Assembly: GCA_010094025.1 (NCBI GenBank)
Contig: ML991810.1
Coordinates: forward strand, 1 to 64,000
DNA length: 64,000 bases
Source: Viridothelium virens
Lineage: Eukaryota > Ascomycota > Dothideomycetes > Trypetheliales > Trypetheliaceae
Direction: 5' to 3'
Of the stretch, positions 47,364 through 59,600 are shown piece by piece (positions within the stretch are counted from its first letter, which is position 1; every line of letters begins with the position of its first letter). The notes below the pieces were generated by a model. The model was not told the DNA's origin. It made no database searches and saw only the letters and a list, made by a program, of their open reading frames with translations. A program made the position numbers and the translations under genes.

Positions 47364-48111
47364 CTATTGAAACATTATCATTACTGTGAAGAGGACAGCA
47401 GAGAAGCATACGATTTGTGTCTGAAGAGATGATACCCAAACCAAATGGCCTGCGGAAGATGCCGGTGTAGCGGTAGGTCCTGGAGAGGTAGACGAGGAAC
47501 TCGTGGGATTGGCGGCGGCGGAAGAGACAGCACTGATCTTTGGAGGGCCTCCCCACGTCGTACACGGTGCGGAAACAGTCGTTGATGCGGTGACTTGAGA
47601 GCTTGTAACGTTTAAGGTAACAAGTGTGGGGGATGGAAGTCGACTGACAAAGCTTGCTGCGTTGCTAGGGAGGCTCGAAGAGGAAGCGAAGCTGATACTG
47701 TTGAAGAGATAGGCTTTTGCATTTGGAGCAACATCTCCATACTGGCATGGGTTAGAGGGTGGGCTGATCATATTATGCGAGACGGAGACGAACGAAATTG
47801 CAGTTCTGGAGGTTCTTATTGACGCTCGAACCGCAGAAAGGGTCTTGGAATTGCCCGTAACTCGAAGCTGTCCCCTGACAGCAAGAATCACAGATTCCAA
47901 AAAAATCGACACATGACTCTTGACAGAGACAAGAGATGTATGGAGAGCCGGTGGGCTGGTTTAGGCACTGAGCAGCACACTCGGCGGCTATATTACAAGA
48001 TGATGAACAAATCTCTGATTCTGTGCCTGAAATCCCGAGTTGTGCGTATAGGCCGTCAACAAGAAAGGAGAAGATAATTGAAGCATACGGCCAATCCAAG
48101 AGTGTTTTCAT
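47364..48111 (-). CDS. Secreted cysteine-rich protein with C-terminal anchor
   Basis: Two exons, 48111-47794 and 47741-47364, giving 231 residues. The N-terminal MKTLLDWPYASIIFSFLVDG is a signal sequence. The mature domain holds twelve cysteines between residues 35 and 104 (CSSSC, CLC, CDSCC patterns), suggesting a disulfide-knotted extracellular domain. A Ser/Thr-rich stalk follows (SSQVTASTTVSAPC and SSSSTSPGPTATPASS), then a hydrophobic C-terminus (VCFSAVLFTVMIMFQ), the layout of a GPI-anchored wall or effector-like protein. It does not match CFEM cysteine spacing well. The donor GTTCGT is unusual but the CTAAC branch and CAG acceptor are good and the join is in phase. It lies tail-to-tail with the FAD oxidase. 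Confidence 0.75.
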
Positions 48112-48992
48112 TTGAGACGAACAAGAAGGATTTATTGTATGGGAGGAGACTATCTTTGGAAGATGTCCTCCGTAACTCAGTGAAAGCCAATATGCGTAGA
48201 TATGAAGATTTACTCTCGGTGAGATATCAGGATCGATCGAGAAGAGGTCTGAGAGGGGCGGGGGCTACAGACGAACACTATTGCCAGTCTGGATTTGTCG
48301 GTATGAACGTAGAGGCGTTTCGAGTCGCTTATCATTGCTGCAATAGGCAAGGTTCGAAACGACCATGAGGTCTGTTTGTTGGAAAACTGGTTGTAAGGAG
48401 TATAGCTACAAGTGTGGAACACTCTTGCTGGCTGCATTAGTTCGTAATGAACGCCATCGCAATTCAATAGTCCTATTGTATAACTTTAGTATCATGCGGC
48501 GCATCTGTAACAGAGTTATGCTATGCTGCAGAGCTTAGGACTACGTGAACTCCCTGCATAACGAAAGAGCAATAGTAAATAGCTCGCGTAGCAAAGAATT
48601 TAGGTAGAACGCGTAGCAGGGGCGCATTGCATAAAGAATGAAAGGATCTTTATCTGTGCAATTGAGAAACACGAGACATATGGGATTATTTGTTACCAGC
48701 GTATACATGTCGGATTAGGAAGTGTGCTCCACACATTTTGTAGGTGTGCTCTTTCCAAACACTCCGCTAGAATTCCCGCGAGTCTTCAAACCTCATTGTA
48801 TCTTGTGCGATTTAGTGAAGCTCTCGAAGCCACTTGATTAGCACAAGTCTTCCATACATACCAGCATCGAGAGAGAAGACAACAATACAAACGGTGGTCG
48901 CTTGCGGACCCTCGACCTCGTTACCCCGTACCTCAAGTGCTTTCCATCCCACACCAAGCTTTCCACACTCACTTTCATACGCCAACTTCGAA
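48112..48992. other. Divergent intergenic region
   Basis: Shared upstream space between the cysteine-rich protein and the CstF-64 gene. No coding signal. The 100 bases before 48993 are a CT-rich leader. Confidence 0.5.
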
Positions 48993-49916
48993 ATGGCGCC
49001 ATCACGAACTTTGTTTGTGGGCAATATTGCTTACGGTTAGTAACATTTGGGATCGTCACGTCCATTTTTGACTGACTGCGGGTTAGCCGCGACGGAAGAA
49101 CAGATCACGGATATGCTGAGCCAAGTCGGACAAAGACCACAATTCAGACTGATTCTCGATCGCGAGAGTGGACAACCCAAGGGTTTCGGCTTTGCTACAT
49201 TCCAAGATACCGATGCAGCTGCTTCAGCAGTGCGCAATCTCAACAACTACGAGTTCATGGGTCGTACGCTACGGGTGGATTACTCGAACGAGAACGATAA
49301 CGACGCACCTCCAGCTGGCTACGCCGAGAATGCTGTGAATGGGCAGGATAACAGCGCTCTGCCGACCTTACCACCTGGTACGGACCTTCCTGGAGGTCTG
49401 ACTTGTACCGATGCGATATCCAAGACCTTGAACGCAATGCCTCCACCCCAACTTCTCGACATTATTTCACAGATCAAAAATCTTGTAACAACAGACCCTA
49501 CCAAGGCTACCGAGCTACTGAAGCAAGCACCACAGCTATCCTACGCCATTTTCCAGGCACTGCTTTTACTCGAATTGGTCGATCCACAGACCTTGACCTC
49601 AATTCTCCAAGGTGGAGGCTTGCCACAAGCGCCAGCACCGCCAGCACCGTCAGCACAGTCTCAGTTCAACCCATATTCCCAGCAGCAATATCCTCCATAT
49701 TCCGCAATGCAGCAACCACTTAGTGTACCGACACCTCCTGTGCAACAACAGCCGTATCAGCCACCTCCAGCGCAAACCCCCTCAACAGATCAGGCACAGC
49801 TCTTGCAGATGGTCATGAACTTATCAGCTGATCAAATCAACGCGATGCCGCCGGCGGAGAGAGAACAAATAATGGCAGTGAGGAATCAGATTGCGTCCGG
49901 ACAAATCAGGGTATGA
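48993..49916 (+). CDS. rna15: Cleavage stimulation factor subunit 2 / Rna15 homologue
   Basis: Two exons, 48993-49035 and 49087-49916, giving 290 residues. An RRM occupies residues 5-82, with RNP2 LFVGNI at 7-12 and RNP1 KGFGFATF at 46-53. RNP2 lies in the tiny first exon, which confirms the splice. A hinge domain at about 110-190 (LLDIISQIKNLVTTDPTKA, ELLKQAPQLSYAIFQALLLL) binds the Rna14/CstF-77 partner. A Pro/Gln-rich linker leads to the C-terminal domain (LLQMVMNLSADQINAMPP, REQIMAVRNQI) that contacts Pcf11. The protein recognises U/GU-rich RNA near poly(A) sites in the nucleus. Length matches yeast Rna15 (296). The intron carries a CTGAC branch and TTAG acceptor. Confidence 0.95.
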
Positions 49917-50620
49917 TGGCAAAACAGGGAGTTGAGCGTGGCGTAGGGAGTTTTTACGGTATCGCAAAGCACAGAAGTGCTTGGGTTATAGAGCATATAC
50001 CCCGCTGGGAAATTAGATTGGGCCTTTGAATACTGCTTGGAGAGAGGAATGTTCTGAGAGCGAGCAACGTTGTACATAGTACTTGCATAAGCGCAGCTGC
50101 AAATGACGCCCAATGGCGTGGCCAATCTTCGGTGTCATCATTGATGCCACGTCAAACTCGGTTTGATTGTTCCGAATCGAGATGTGATGGCCTCATTGTG
50201 TGAAACTTGAAAGCTGCCTAGTACCGAACGTGTCTTACTTGTATTTCCACCGAGAGGGCACAGAGTCCAAGCATTGGACCAGCCACCGTATTTTCGCCCT
50301 CGTGATTTGCAGTTGCCCGCTAGCGACATCGACAACAACTTCGACGTACCAAAGCTCTCCACCCTGATGTCTACGGCCATTGGGCGCTGTCTCGTTCCCA
50401 CATATTTTGCTTCGCACTGTATATTACCTCACTGGATATACTGCACTAATTTTTCATGACTTGACGGTCTTTTCACACCAGATTTCCATCAGCACCAGCC
50501 ATGATCACTATCGACAACGCACCCGGAAATAAGATACTCTAGTAGCCTAAGACTAGCCGCTGCTGGCACGGGTGTTTGCTAATTGTTGGAGCGTTCGGCA
50601 AAGATTGAGCGATCCAAAAG
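49917..50620. other. Intergenic, about 700 bases
   Basis: Terminator side of the CstF gene and promoter of the giant gene. No supported ORF. Confidence 0.55.
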
Positions 50621-53600
50621 ATGTGGAAATCCATCTCGGGGAAGAGCTCTGAAAGCTCCTCCTCTTCATCGCATGCACGGCGAAAGACTACAGAACCTAC
50701 TCCTTCCACTACGAGACGGCGTTCTGAGTCTTTGGTATCATCCAGCTCATCTAGGAAGCCGGATCGCAAACACAACGAACGCGACCGCAACCGTGCCACC
50801 TCCTCTCAACACCCACCGTCAAATCGAGATCGAGACTCCAAAGAACTTTTCGATCGATCCATTTCAGGCTCTTTTGATATGACGACGGACGCACGGCGTG
50901 ATCAGCGCGTCACCGGCCAGGAGATAACACGCTACAATACTTTTCCCACCACATCTGCAAAGTCTAAGCAGGAAGCGGAGGAGGGGTGGGTAGACGATGA
51001 CGATGCGGTCAGCGATACCACGAGACGGAGCAAGCATAGGAAGCGATCCTCAAGTGGAGAAAGGAAACACGAGCGACGAGCGAGATCCCTAAGTCGCGAA
51101 AAAGACGAGAAGAAGAAGACGAAAAAGTCATCAAGTAGTAGCAAATCTGACGTTGGAGTCATTGGCAAAAGCTCTGAGCGGAGCCGAGGCGAAAGCTTTT
51201 CGAAGCGCGATAGTGATGGCGATAAGAGAGGCAAAACGGTCGCGCGTGTTAACAGCCAGGGGCAGAAGGAATACGTGCGGTATAATGAGGACTTATCTAC
51301 TAAGAGCATTAGCAGAGATCCTGAGTCGCAGCCATTGGGAATGGATGCACACGTCTCCAGCCAGTTTCCTGGACAAGATCCTGCGCTGTTCTCTGCACCG
51401 TATCGGCCCGCACTCAGTCCTTCTGGAGGCTTCGGATTAGCATCGGATTACTATGGTGATCAAGGACAATCTGTTGCTCATCAACCTGGCGTACGAACTG
51501 AAGCGCCAAAAATCTCTCAGAACCCACCCCATCTTCAAAGTGCTTCTGCGGTTCCGGCACCACCACAGGAAACCGGCCATGGGTTGGCGGATGAATACTA
51601 TATGTCTGGTGCGCTGGGTGACGCTCAACCTCACAGCGCCAACACGACATCTTCGAACCCATCAAAACCTCCACGGCCGAATAGACCATCCGAACCACCC
51701 GCTACTTCTGGGAAACCTCCCACATACAACAATTCAACAAACACGGCACAAGGCCTTGGAGCAGTAGCGGCTGGAGCTGCAGTTGGGTATGCCATGAGCA
51801 ACGGCGCAACCCATAGCAGTAGCCAAGCCAATGGAACTTATAGCACGGAATCACATTATAGTGCCGGAACACAGATGCCCTACCAAGCCACGGCAACCTA
51901 TGCAGCAGGAGGTCAGCACTCTCAATTCGATCATCCAGCCTCCGCACCTGCAGTACCGACACTTGGATCCACTTACGCAGCCACGTCATCCGCCAAGCCT
52001 AGCATAAAACCCGGTAAGTCCTCCCACCAAAATTCTAACGTTCCTCTCTATGCAGCAGCAGCAGCAGGCTTGGCGGGTGCGGCTGCATACCAACATCGTC
52101 ACAATCATTCACATCATGATCAGCACAACTCCACGAGTTACGGGAGATCTACTTATGGGCGAATGCCCGCAAGCCATGGATCGTCGCAATCCCTACACGC
52201 TCACGGGGGCTTGGGAATGAGGCATAGGCATCAAGGCCCTGTCAGCAAACTGGTCGACTGGTGGAAAGACCACGAAGATGTGCAGAAGATGGAAGAGTAT
52301 ACCGAGTATATCGGTGTTTGTCGCTATTGTTTCGATCCTCGCTCCAATCCGATTGATGCTCCGCGGAAGCACCATTACAGTAGACGACGGTCAAATGAGT
52401 CTTTCCGCGGATCTCGAGAAAATCTTGCGCGTCGGTCTACGGAGAACCTCTCACAGGGCGGAAGAGTAAATAAGACCTCTCGATATGACAGGTGTGACTA
52501 TTCATCTGATGAAGGGAGACGTAGGCGCAGTCAGAGCGGCAAATGGGCTGCGGCAGGCCTTGGTGCGTATGGCCTTGGCAAGATTGGAAAAGGTCTCTTT
52601 GGCTCAGGACGTGATTTTGATGACACGTATTCGCTTCGCTCTGGTCGCTTCAATGAGTCTTCGACTTCGCTTCACCGTGGCCACAATCATGGTCATGACC
52701 GTGGGAGGTCTGACACTCATGGAAGCGTCATTGGACGAAGTGATTATGGAGTTACGAGGTCTGAGCATTCACATCACTCAAAGGGACATGTGGCTCATCG
52801 TCCTGGTAATGGTCATGTCGAGAAACAATTCATCAGGCATCATGGTCAGTCCCGCTCCCGGTCCCATTCCCGAGACCGCACGTCGACTCTTGTAGGAGCG
52901 GGTTTGGGTGCTGCTGCTGGGGCTTCCATGCTCAGCTCTTCTCATCGTCATCGTTCGAAGTCTCCACGCAAGGAAATCCGGATTGAAAAGCGCAGATCGA
53001 GGGACAGCAGCCCCCAGTATTCAGCCTTTGGCGGTGTCTCGAGGAGGACTAGCAGCCCTGAGCATCAATTCGTTCGGCGTCATGAACGCGAAAAGAGTCC
53101 TTCAATGTTTGGCAGCTTCTTCGGGCGATCTTCACCTTCGCCGAAGCGTAAAGGTCCTCGACGCAATCGTGAGAAGAAGAAGGGCTTTTTCACTTTCAGT
53201 AATTCTTCCTCCTCTTCTGCTGGGTCTGATCTTGTCTACGGCTCGAAACTTGACCTTTCTGTGGGTTCGGGATCGCATCGACGCCGAAACAGTCCAAAGA
53301 GGAAAGCTTCCGTGAGAGACTTGCGTAAAGGCAATCATGAAGATATCAACAAGACGCTCTTAGGAATTGGTGCCACTGCCGCAGCTCTGGGCGCATTGAA
53401 TGCCCGTGACAAAAGGAAGGGTAAGATCCACGATATCTATAACCGACCGGATGGTAGGACAAAGATCGGCAAACCATCCTCGCAACGTAAGACGGGCACA
53501 GTGCACGCCGAGTACTCTGATAGCGTGGATTCTGACGCGGCTTGGCAATCTGCCTCTGAAGACGAAGACTCTGAAATCGGTGCTAGTATGGCTTTTGGAG

Positions 53601-56600
53601 GTTCTGATGTTGAGTCGCGTGTTGTCAAGTCCCGTAAATCTACCGACAGCCTTGTTTCTAATGATTCTGGCCTCAATATCCTTGGCTGGCGCTTTGGCGG
53701 ATCAGGCAAGAAAAAGCGACGCTCGAACTCAGACCTTCAACGCCGTTACGCATCCGAGCCCTATGCAACTTCGAGCATGGTTGGTAGTGGTGTTCCACCA
53801 TCCACCTACTATCCGGCTCAAAGCGAAGTTGGCTCCGTTATGAGTAGTACCTCTAATCTCCCTACCATGCAACACATCCCTCCAGAACCCATGCCTGCCT
53901 TCCACTCACCCACTCTGAGCGTCCCAGACTTCAACTCTCCACTCCACCACCGCCATTCCTCCATCCCGCTTTCCCCTCGCCATCAACCACAAGACCCCAT
54001 GATCGTCACCCGCCCCGATCCCGTACCTCTCCAGCAACCCCAACCAATCAAACCTGTCTCTCCTCCCAAGTACACCGTCCCCACCGGCGCTCCTGTCTTC
54101 GCCAACGAGACCAGCAGTGATGTCGGCCGACGAAGCAGTCGGCGACGTGCCTCGCGCGAAGGAGCACCTCCCACAACCACCAGCACCGACGCTTTCGCGC
54201 GGGATGCCGCCCTCGCCGGCATCGCCGGCATAGGGCTCGCGAGCGCGATGAGCAAGAAAGACGGCAAGCGCAAAGACCGCGACGGCACCACCGGAAGCGG
54301 CTACAACAGCCCTTCAGCTTCCCAAGTCCGCTTCGACGAGAGCCGCGAGCACCCCGAACGCGGCGGCGACCGCGACGCTATCCGTCGCGAGCGCGAGCGC
54401 CGGGAGCAGGACGAGCGTGCGGCGCGGGAGGAGGAGGTGCGCCGGATTGAGAAGGAGAGGAGGGAGCGGGAGCGCGCGAGGGGGGCGGCGACGAGGAAGA
54501 GGGATGAGGAGTTGGAGCGGAAGGCGAGGGAGCGCCGGGACGCGGATTTGGCGAGGAGTGCGGAGATTCGCGATCGTGAGTGCAGGGAGCAGGAGGAGGC
54601 GGAGAGGGCGAGGGAGTTTAGGAGGGAGGCGGAGAGGCAGGCGGAGGCGAATCGGGTGAGGGAAGTGGAGCGGGAGAAGGAGAGGGAGCGGGAGCGAGAG
54701 CGCGAACGGGAACGGGAACGTGAGCGTGAGCGTGAGAAAGAACGAGAAGGGGAGCAGAGAGAACGCGAGCGCGAACGTGAACGTGAACGCGAAAACAGCA
54801 AGTGGAAAGATGCTGCTATGGCAGGTGCAGCCGGCGCTACTGTCGGCGCTGTCATGGCTGGTATGGCGCATTCTAGCTCAAACAAAGATCGCGATGCTCG
54901 CCGAGATTCACGAGATCGTGACAGTAAGCGTGGAGGCAAGAGCAAGAAAGAAAAGCGTCGGGAGGAGAGCGGTGAACCTGCTCCTGTTGCTGTTCAAGAA
55001 ATCGTGCCCACCGAAGAAGTCATCTCGCCTGAAGGCTTCGCTAGTCCTGTTCTTGACGACGAGCTTATGGATCGAGACTACTTCAATAAGGGTCATTCTC
55101 CCGAATCTATCGATGCTACGTTGGCCGAAGCTCATCAAGGAGAATACTATGATCCGACCGAAGAACACGAAGACTTCATCCACGACTTTGAGACCCGGTA
55201 TGACAAGGATATTTCGAAACCATCCATGGCCGAGTTCTTCTCTCCTCCTGAGCTGCGCGAACCAGCCACCGGGAAGACCGCCGTTGCCCCTCCCGAGTTC
55301 CCTGAAGAGGAGGCCTCTGACCCCCCTGCAGCAGGTCATGGCCCGCCCTATGACCAGCCCTATGCTTTCACTGCCACTCATGGCCCAGGTAGCGGCGCGG
55401 CGGCATGGGCGCATCATCAGATCCCTAGTCTAAGGATTATCTCTGCAACTCCTCCGGCGAGCGTCAGAGGTGAGCGCTCACGTGACGTATCGCCGATCAT
55501 TGGGGCAGGAGAAAAGGAGAGAGACCAGCAGGATCGAGACAAAGAAAAGGTGGAAGAGAGAGTGTCAACTCCTGCGCAGTCGGAAGTCAGCTCGAAAGCT
55601 GGATCAGTGGTTCGCTCTGTGAGCTGGGGCGAGGACCAGACACATATCTACAACGTGGTCACGCCGCAGGCGAGCTACGAGAGCTTGGCTGAAAGGGATC
55701 GAGAACATATCGCGTCTGCAAAGGAGCAGCAGGAGAGGAAACTTCCCATCCCGGAGGGGCTAAAGCAGTACGTGGATGACCGGGATACGAGAGGTGGTGG
55801 TGAAGATGATGAAGAGGGCGTTGAAGAGATAACGACGCCTGGTGTGGTGCTCGATGATGATCTCGATGATGATGGGAGAGCTCCCAATGTTTTCGATTAC
55901 CGCACTCCTTGGGCGGATACCGTCTCTGACTTGGGGGCTCGGGTATCTGCTGAGGATTTGGGACATCAGGATGGTGGGTTTGTCGAGGGAGAGGTATTTG
56001 ATGAGACACCTAAGGAAGAGAGAATGCCTGGTGGTTTTGATGATTTTGAGGAGGCATTCGTTGCACCGGCGAAGCAACAAGAGATAGAGTCGCGGGTGGA
56101 GGAATTGCCGGACTCGCCTAGGGTGGTCGAGGAAGAGCCAGAGTACTTCATGAGTAAGAAGGATAAGAAAAAAAAGGGCAGAGCGAAGAAGGACGAAGAG
56201 ATAGAGTCGCGGGTGGAGGAATTACCGGACTCCCCCAGGGTGGTCGAGGAAGAGCCAGAGTACTTCATGAGTAAGAAGGAAAGGAAGAAAAAGGGCAGGG
56301 CGAAGAAGGACGAAGAGATTGAAGAGGCTGCGAAAATTGCGGCAACGGCCGCTGCAGTGCCCCTGGCTGCAAAAGTTGCCTCTGAAATTATCCAGGAGAA
56401 GGAATCTGGACCGGAAGAGGAGTTTGAAAGACCACTGTCTAAGAAAGAGAAGAAGAAGAGAGACAAGGAGAAGAAGCGCATGAGCCTAGACGACGAGTCT
56501 CCGGCACCTGGAGATGAGACTCTAGATGAATCTGCGCGAGCTGCGGCTGCGGGAGCTGCGATTCCTGCAGCCGAGCAGACTGCCTCTGAGATTGTCAGAG

Positions 56601-59600
56601 AGGCACAGCCAGAGGAAGAATTCGAGCGGCCGTTAAGCAAGAAAGAAAAGAAGAAGAAAGACAAACAGAAAAAGCGCATGAGCCTAGACGAGGAATCTGC
56701 AAGTCCAGCAGAGGAATCTCGCAGCCAGTTCATTGCAGATGTGACGGCTGAGCCAGAGCAATACGAAGAGACTCAACTAGGCTCAGACGGGCAAGTACGG
56801 CAAAGCCCAGTTGTCTCGATTCCCAGTAACGCGTTCGACGATTTGGATGAGCTTGTGGGCGCAAAGACTCCGAAATCGAAGTCTAAACGGAAATCTGGAC
56901 GTTATAGCTCTCCGAGTGCAGGATCTCCGTTGAGGTCTGAAGTGTCGTACGTTGGTGAGCTAAATCCATATGAGCAGAAATTGGAGGAGAAGCAAATAGA
57001 GGCTGAAGATGATCTTACTTCTTCGAGAGAACTCTCCAGGACGACCAGTCGATCTTCTAAGGATGGAGAGAAAGACCGAGAATCCAGGAAGATGGAGAAG
57101 TCGCCAAGGGAGGGTGACTATCGAGATGACGATGTTCGATCTCGTGTTTCTGATCCATCTGATGATCGTGGCGAGCGGAAGAAACACCGCAAACATAGCA
57201 GTCGATACGACTCTCCCGATGCAGATTCGCGTTCTGTAGCAGGTTCGGAAGCTGCTTCTGAGCCAGCATACTTCTATGAAACATCTTCGAAGAAGAGCAA
57301 GCACAGGTCTCGACGAGACGATGACGATGACGATACTAGATCTGTAGTATCAACCCCAGCCAGATTGGATGATAGGGACTCCAAGTCATCAAGCAAAGAG
57401 AAGAAAGGTGGGTTGTTTGGCCTCTTCAAGACCAAGTCGGATGAGAAGGTCGAAACAAAGCGGTCGTCTAAAGATTCACCGACGAGGTCGAAGTTTGACA
57501 ATGAGGACGACTGGGACGATACCGAGAAAAAGAAGAAAAAGAAAAAGAAACATCGCAGTTCGGATGGAGACGATCTCGAAAGTGCCACTGGCAGATCTGA
57601 AGCATCTGAATCCCGAAGATCGTCAAAATACGATGACGACTTTGACGATGCACGGTCGACGACGTCAAGCAGCAGCAAGAGGGAACGTAAGCGGCGAAGC
57701 ACAGGTGATGACTACGATGATAAAGGTAAGAAGTTTTATATTCTAGACCCAGAAGCCGAGACAGTACTTCGGTCACCTCGTCGTGAGGCAGAAAGAAATC
57801 AAAGCAACCTTCGTCCCTATCAAGAAAATAAAAATAATAACAATCAACACTTACGAGATGATCGAGTACTGAGCGGCATTAAGGGTCTAGGAAAAGCACA
57901 CACGGAAAGTACTAAGCAGACTTCTGTAGATTCCCACACGAAAAGGGACGAGTACGATGACAGAAACAGCACTCAGAACGAGTCTTTTTTAGGCGATCGG
58001 GGAGAGGAACTAACGGGTCTTCCTCCCCTCCCCGTTAGCTTCTCTAAGGAAGAAGCTGCCTTCACCGAAGATCCGTCCCTCGATGATTTGCCCCCACTAC
58101 CACAATCAAGACCTACCTCACCAGATAATGATACCCCCTTACGACCTCCAATGCAGCCACGATTCTCGTCCAATACTGCAGTTCCATTGCGCTTCAGACG
58201 TCCACCAGGCTCGCCGTCTACTGCCGGGGATGGTATGCTGAGCTCACCAGCCGGAGTGTCGCCGACCAGCCCAGAGATACACCAGCGCCGCGCTTCCAGA
58301 CCCCATTCAGGTGACTTTTCACAATATAGAAACGAGTTTCGCCCGTTGTACCTACTAGAGCGAAATCGAAAGACTCCGGAGCCAGAGCAATTAGAGCAAC
58401 TGCCGAGTCTACCAAGCAGTCGAACCAGCTCGCGGACGTCGTCGGTACATGACTCAGAGGAATATCAAAGCGCGCAGGAAAGTCCTGTGGAGACCCGATA
58501 TGACGATGCCTTGCATATTCAGGGCGAGCACGGAATCGATGCGCAGTTGCAGCGGATGGCAATTGAGCAGCACATGCATCCGCCTGAGCATCATGACAAT
58601 GACATTCTCGACTCGCAGCAGACGACTCCCACCGGCCCAAGCTTCCCAGCCGATGCGAGTGCACCAAGACAGGACATTTTTGATGACGAGGCCGCCTGGT
58701 TGGAGAATACAAGACGGATGCAAGAGGAGGCTGAGCAGGCCAGAGCCGAACATCGTGGACATCGAGATGCAGCAGCACTGGCATTAGTTGGTGGTGCAGC
58801 GGCTGCGATGTCCCATCAGATGATTACGGCAGCCGCAGAGCATTCTGCTCTCGAGAGTCCGAATCGTGAGACGCATCAACGCCATCTGCCTGTCCAAGAA
58901 ATAAGGCCAGAAATGCGGGAAGACGACCCGTTCACCTGGGAAGAGATCCAAACAAACGATGTTCCGGATGTTGATCAAGACCAGGATGCAATCGTGCATA
59001 GTTTGGCGTCTCCTGGCGGGTCAAATCATGCGGTAGAGCCGAGAGCTACTGTGCATGAGAGTAGCCTCGTCGATCGACCGATTTCGGACGGCCAGGCTTC
59101 AGTACAACCGCAATCAACTCACCAGGCCCCCGAAAATTTTGAGACTGTTAGCCAGCCGTCTATAGAAACCGGTGTAGTGGACTCTGGGCAGGTGAAAAGT
59201 CCACAGAGTGAAGAAACGGGCAAGAAAAAGAAAAAGCAGATACTCGTTCTATCCACTGACGACGAGTCTATTGAGAAGCCAATCCCAAGCATCGAACTTG
59301 AGCCTGCCACTGCAGTTTCTGCTGATGCAGCTGTTGAACATATTCCCGATATTGAGACCCCACCTGCTCCAGTCATATCCGAACTTGAGCATAGCGTGAA
59401 AGATACATCTCGGGAAGTTCCCATCGATGAACTCAACTCGACGTCCTACGCACCTCCATCCTCAAGACCAGCCGCCATCGAGCCCGCCAAGGTTACGTCT
59501 CCTGACAGAGATCCGGCTCCGTTACCGACTAGCGAAACTTCCGAACCTTCTGCTGGTGCCCCCGTAGATATTCCCCCCGAACCCCACACTCCCGTGACTC

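Noticed and set aside
47364-48111. CFEM domain call for the cysteine-rich protein
   Set aside because: Twelve cysteines with spacing that does not fit the eight-cysteine CFEM pattern.
54301-56733. Long antisense Ser/Arg-rich frames (54301-54945, 55966-56733)
   Set aside because: Mirror images of the Arg/Glu- and Lys-rich coding repeats of the giant gene.
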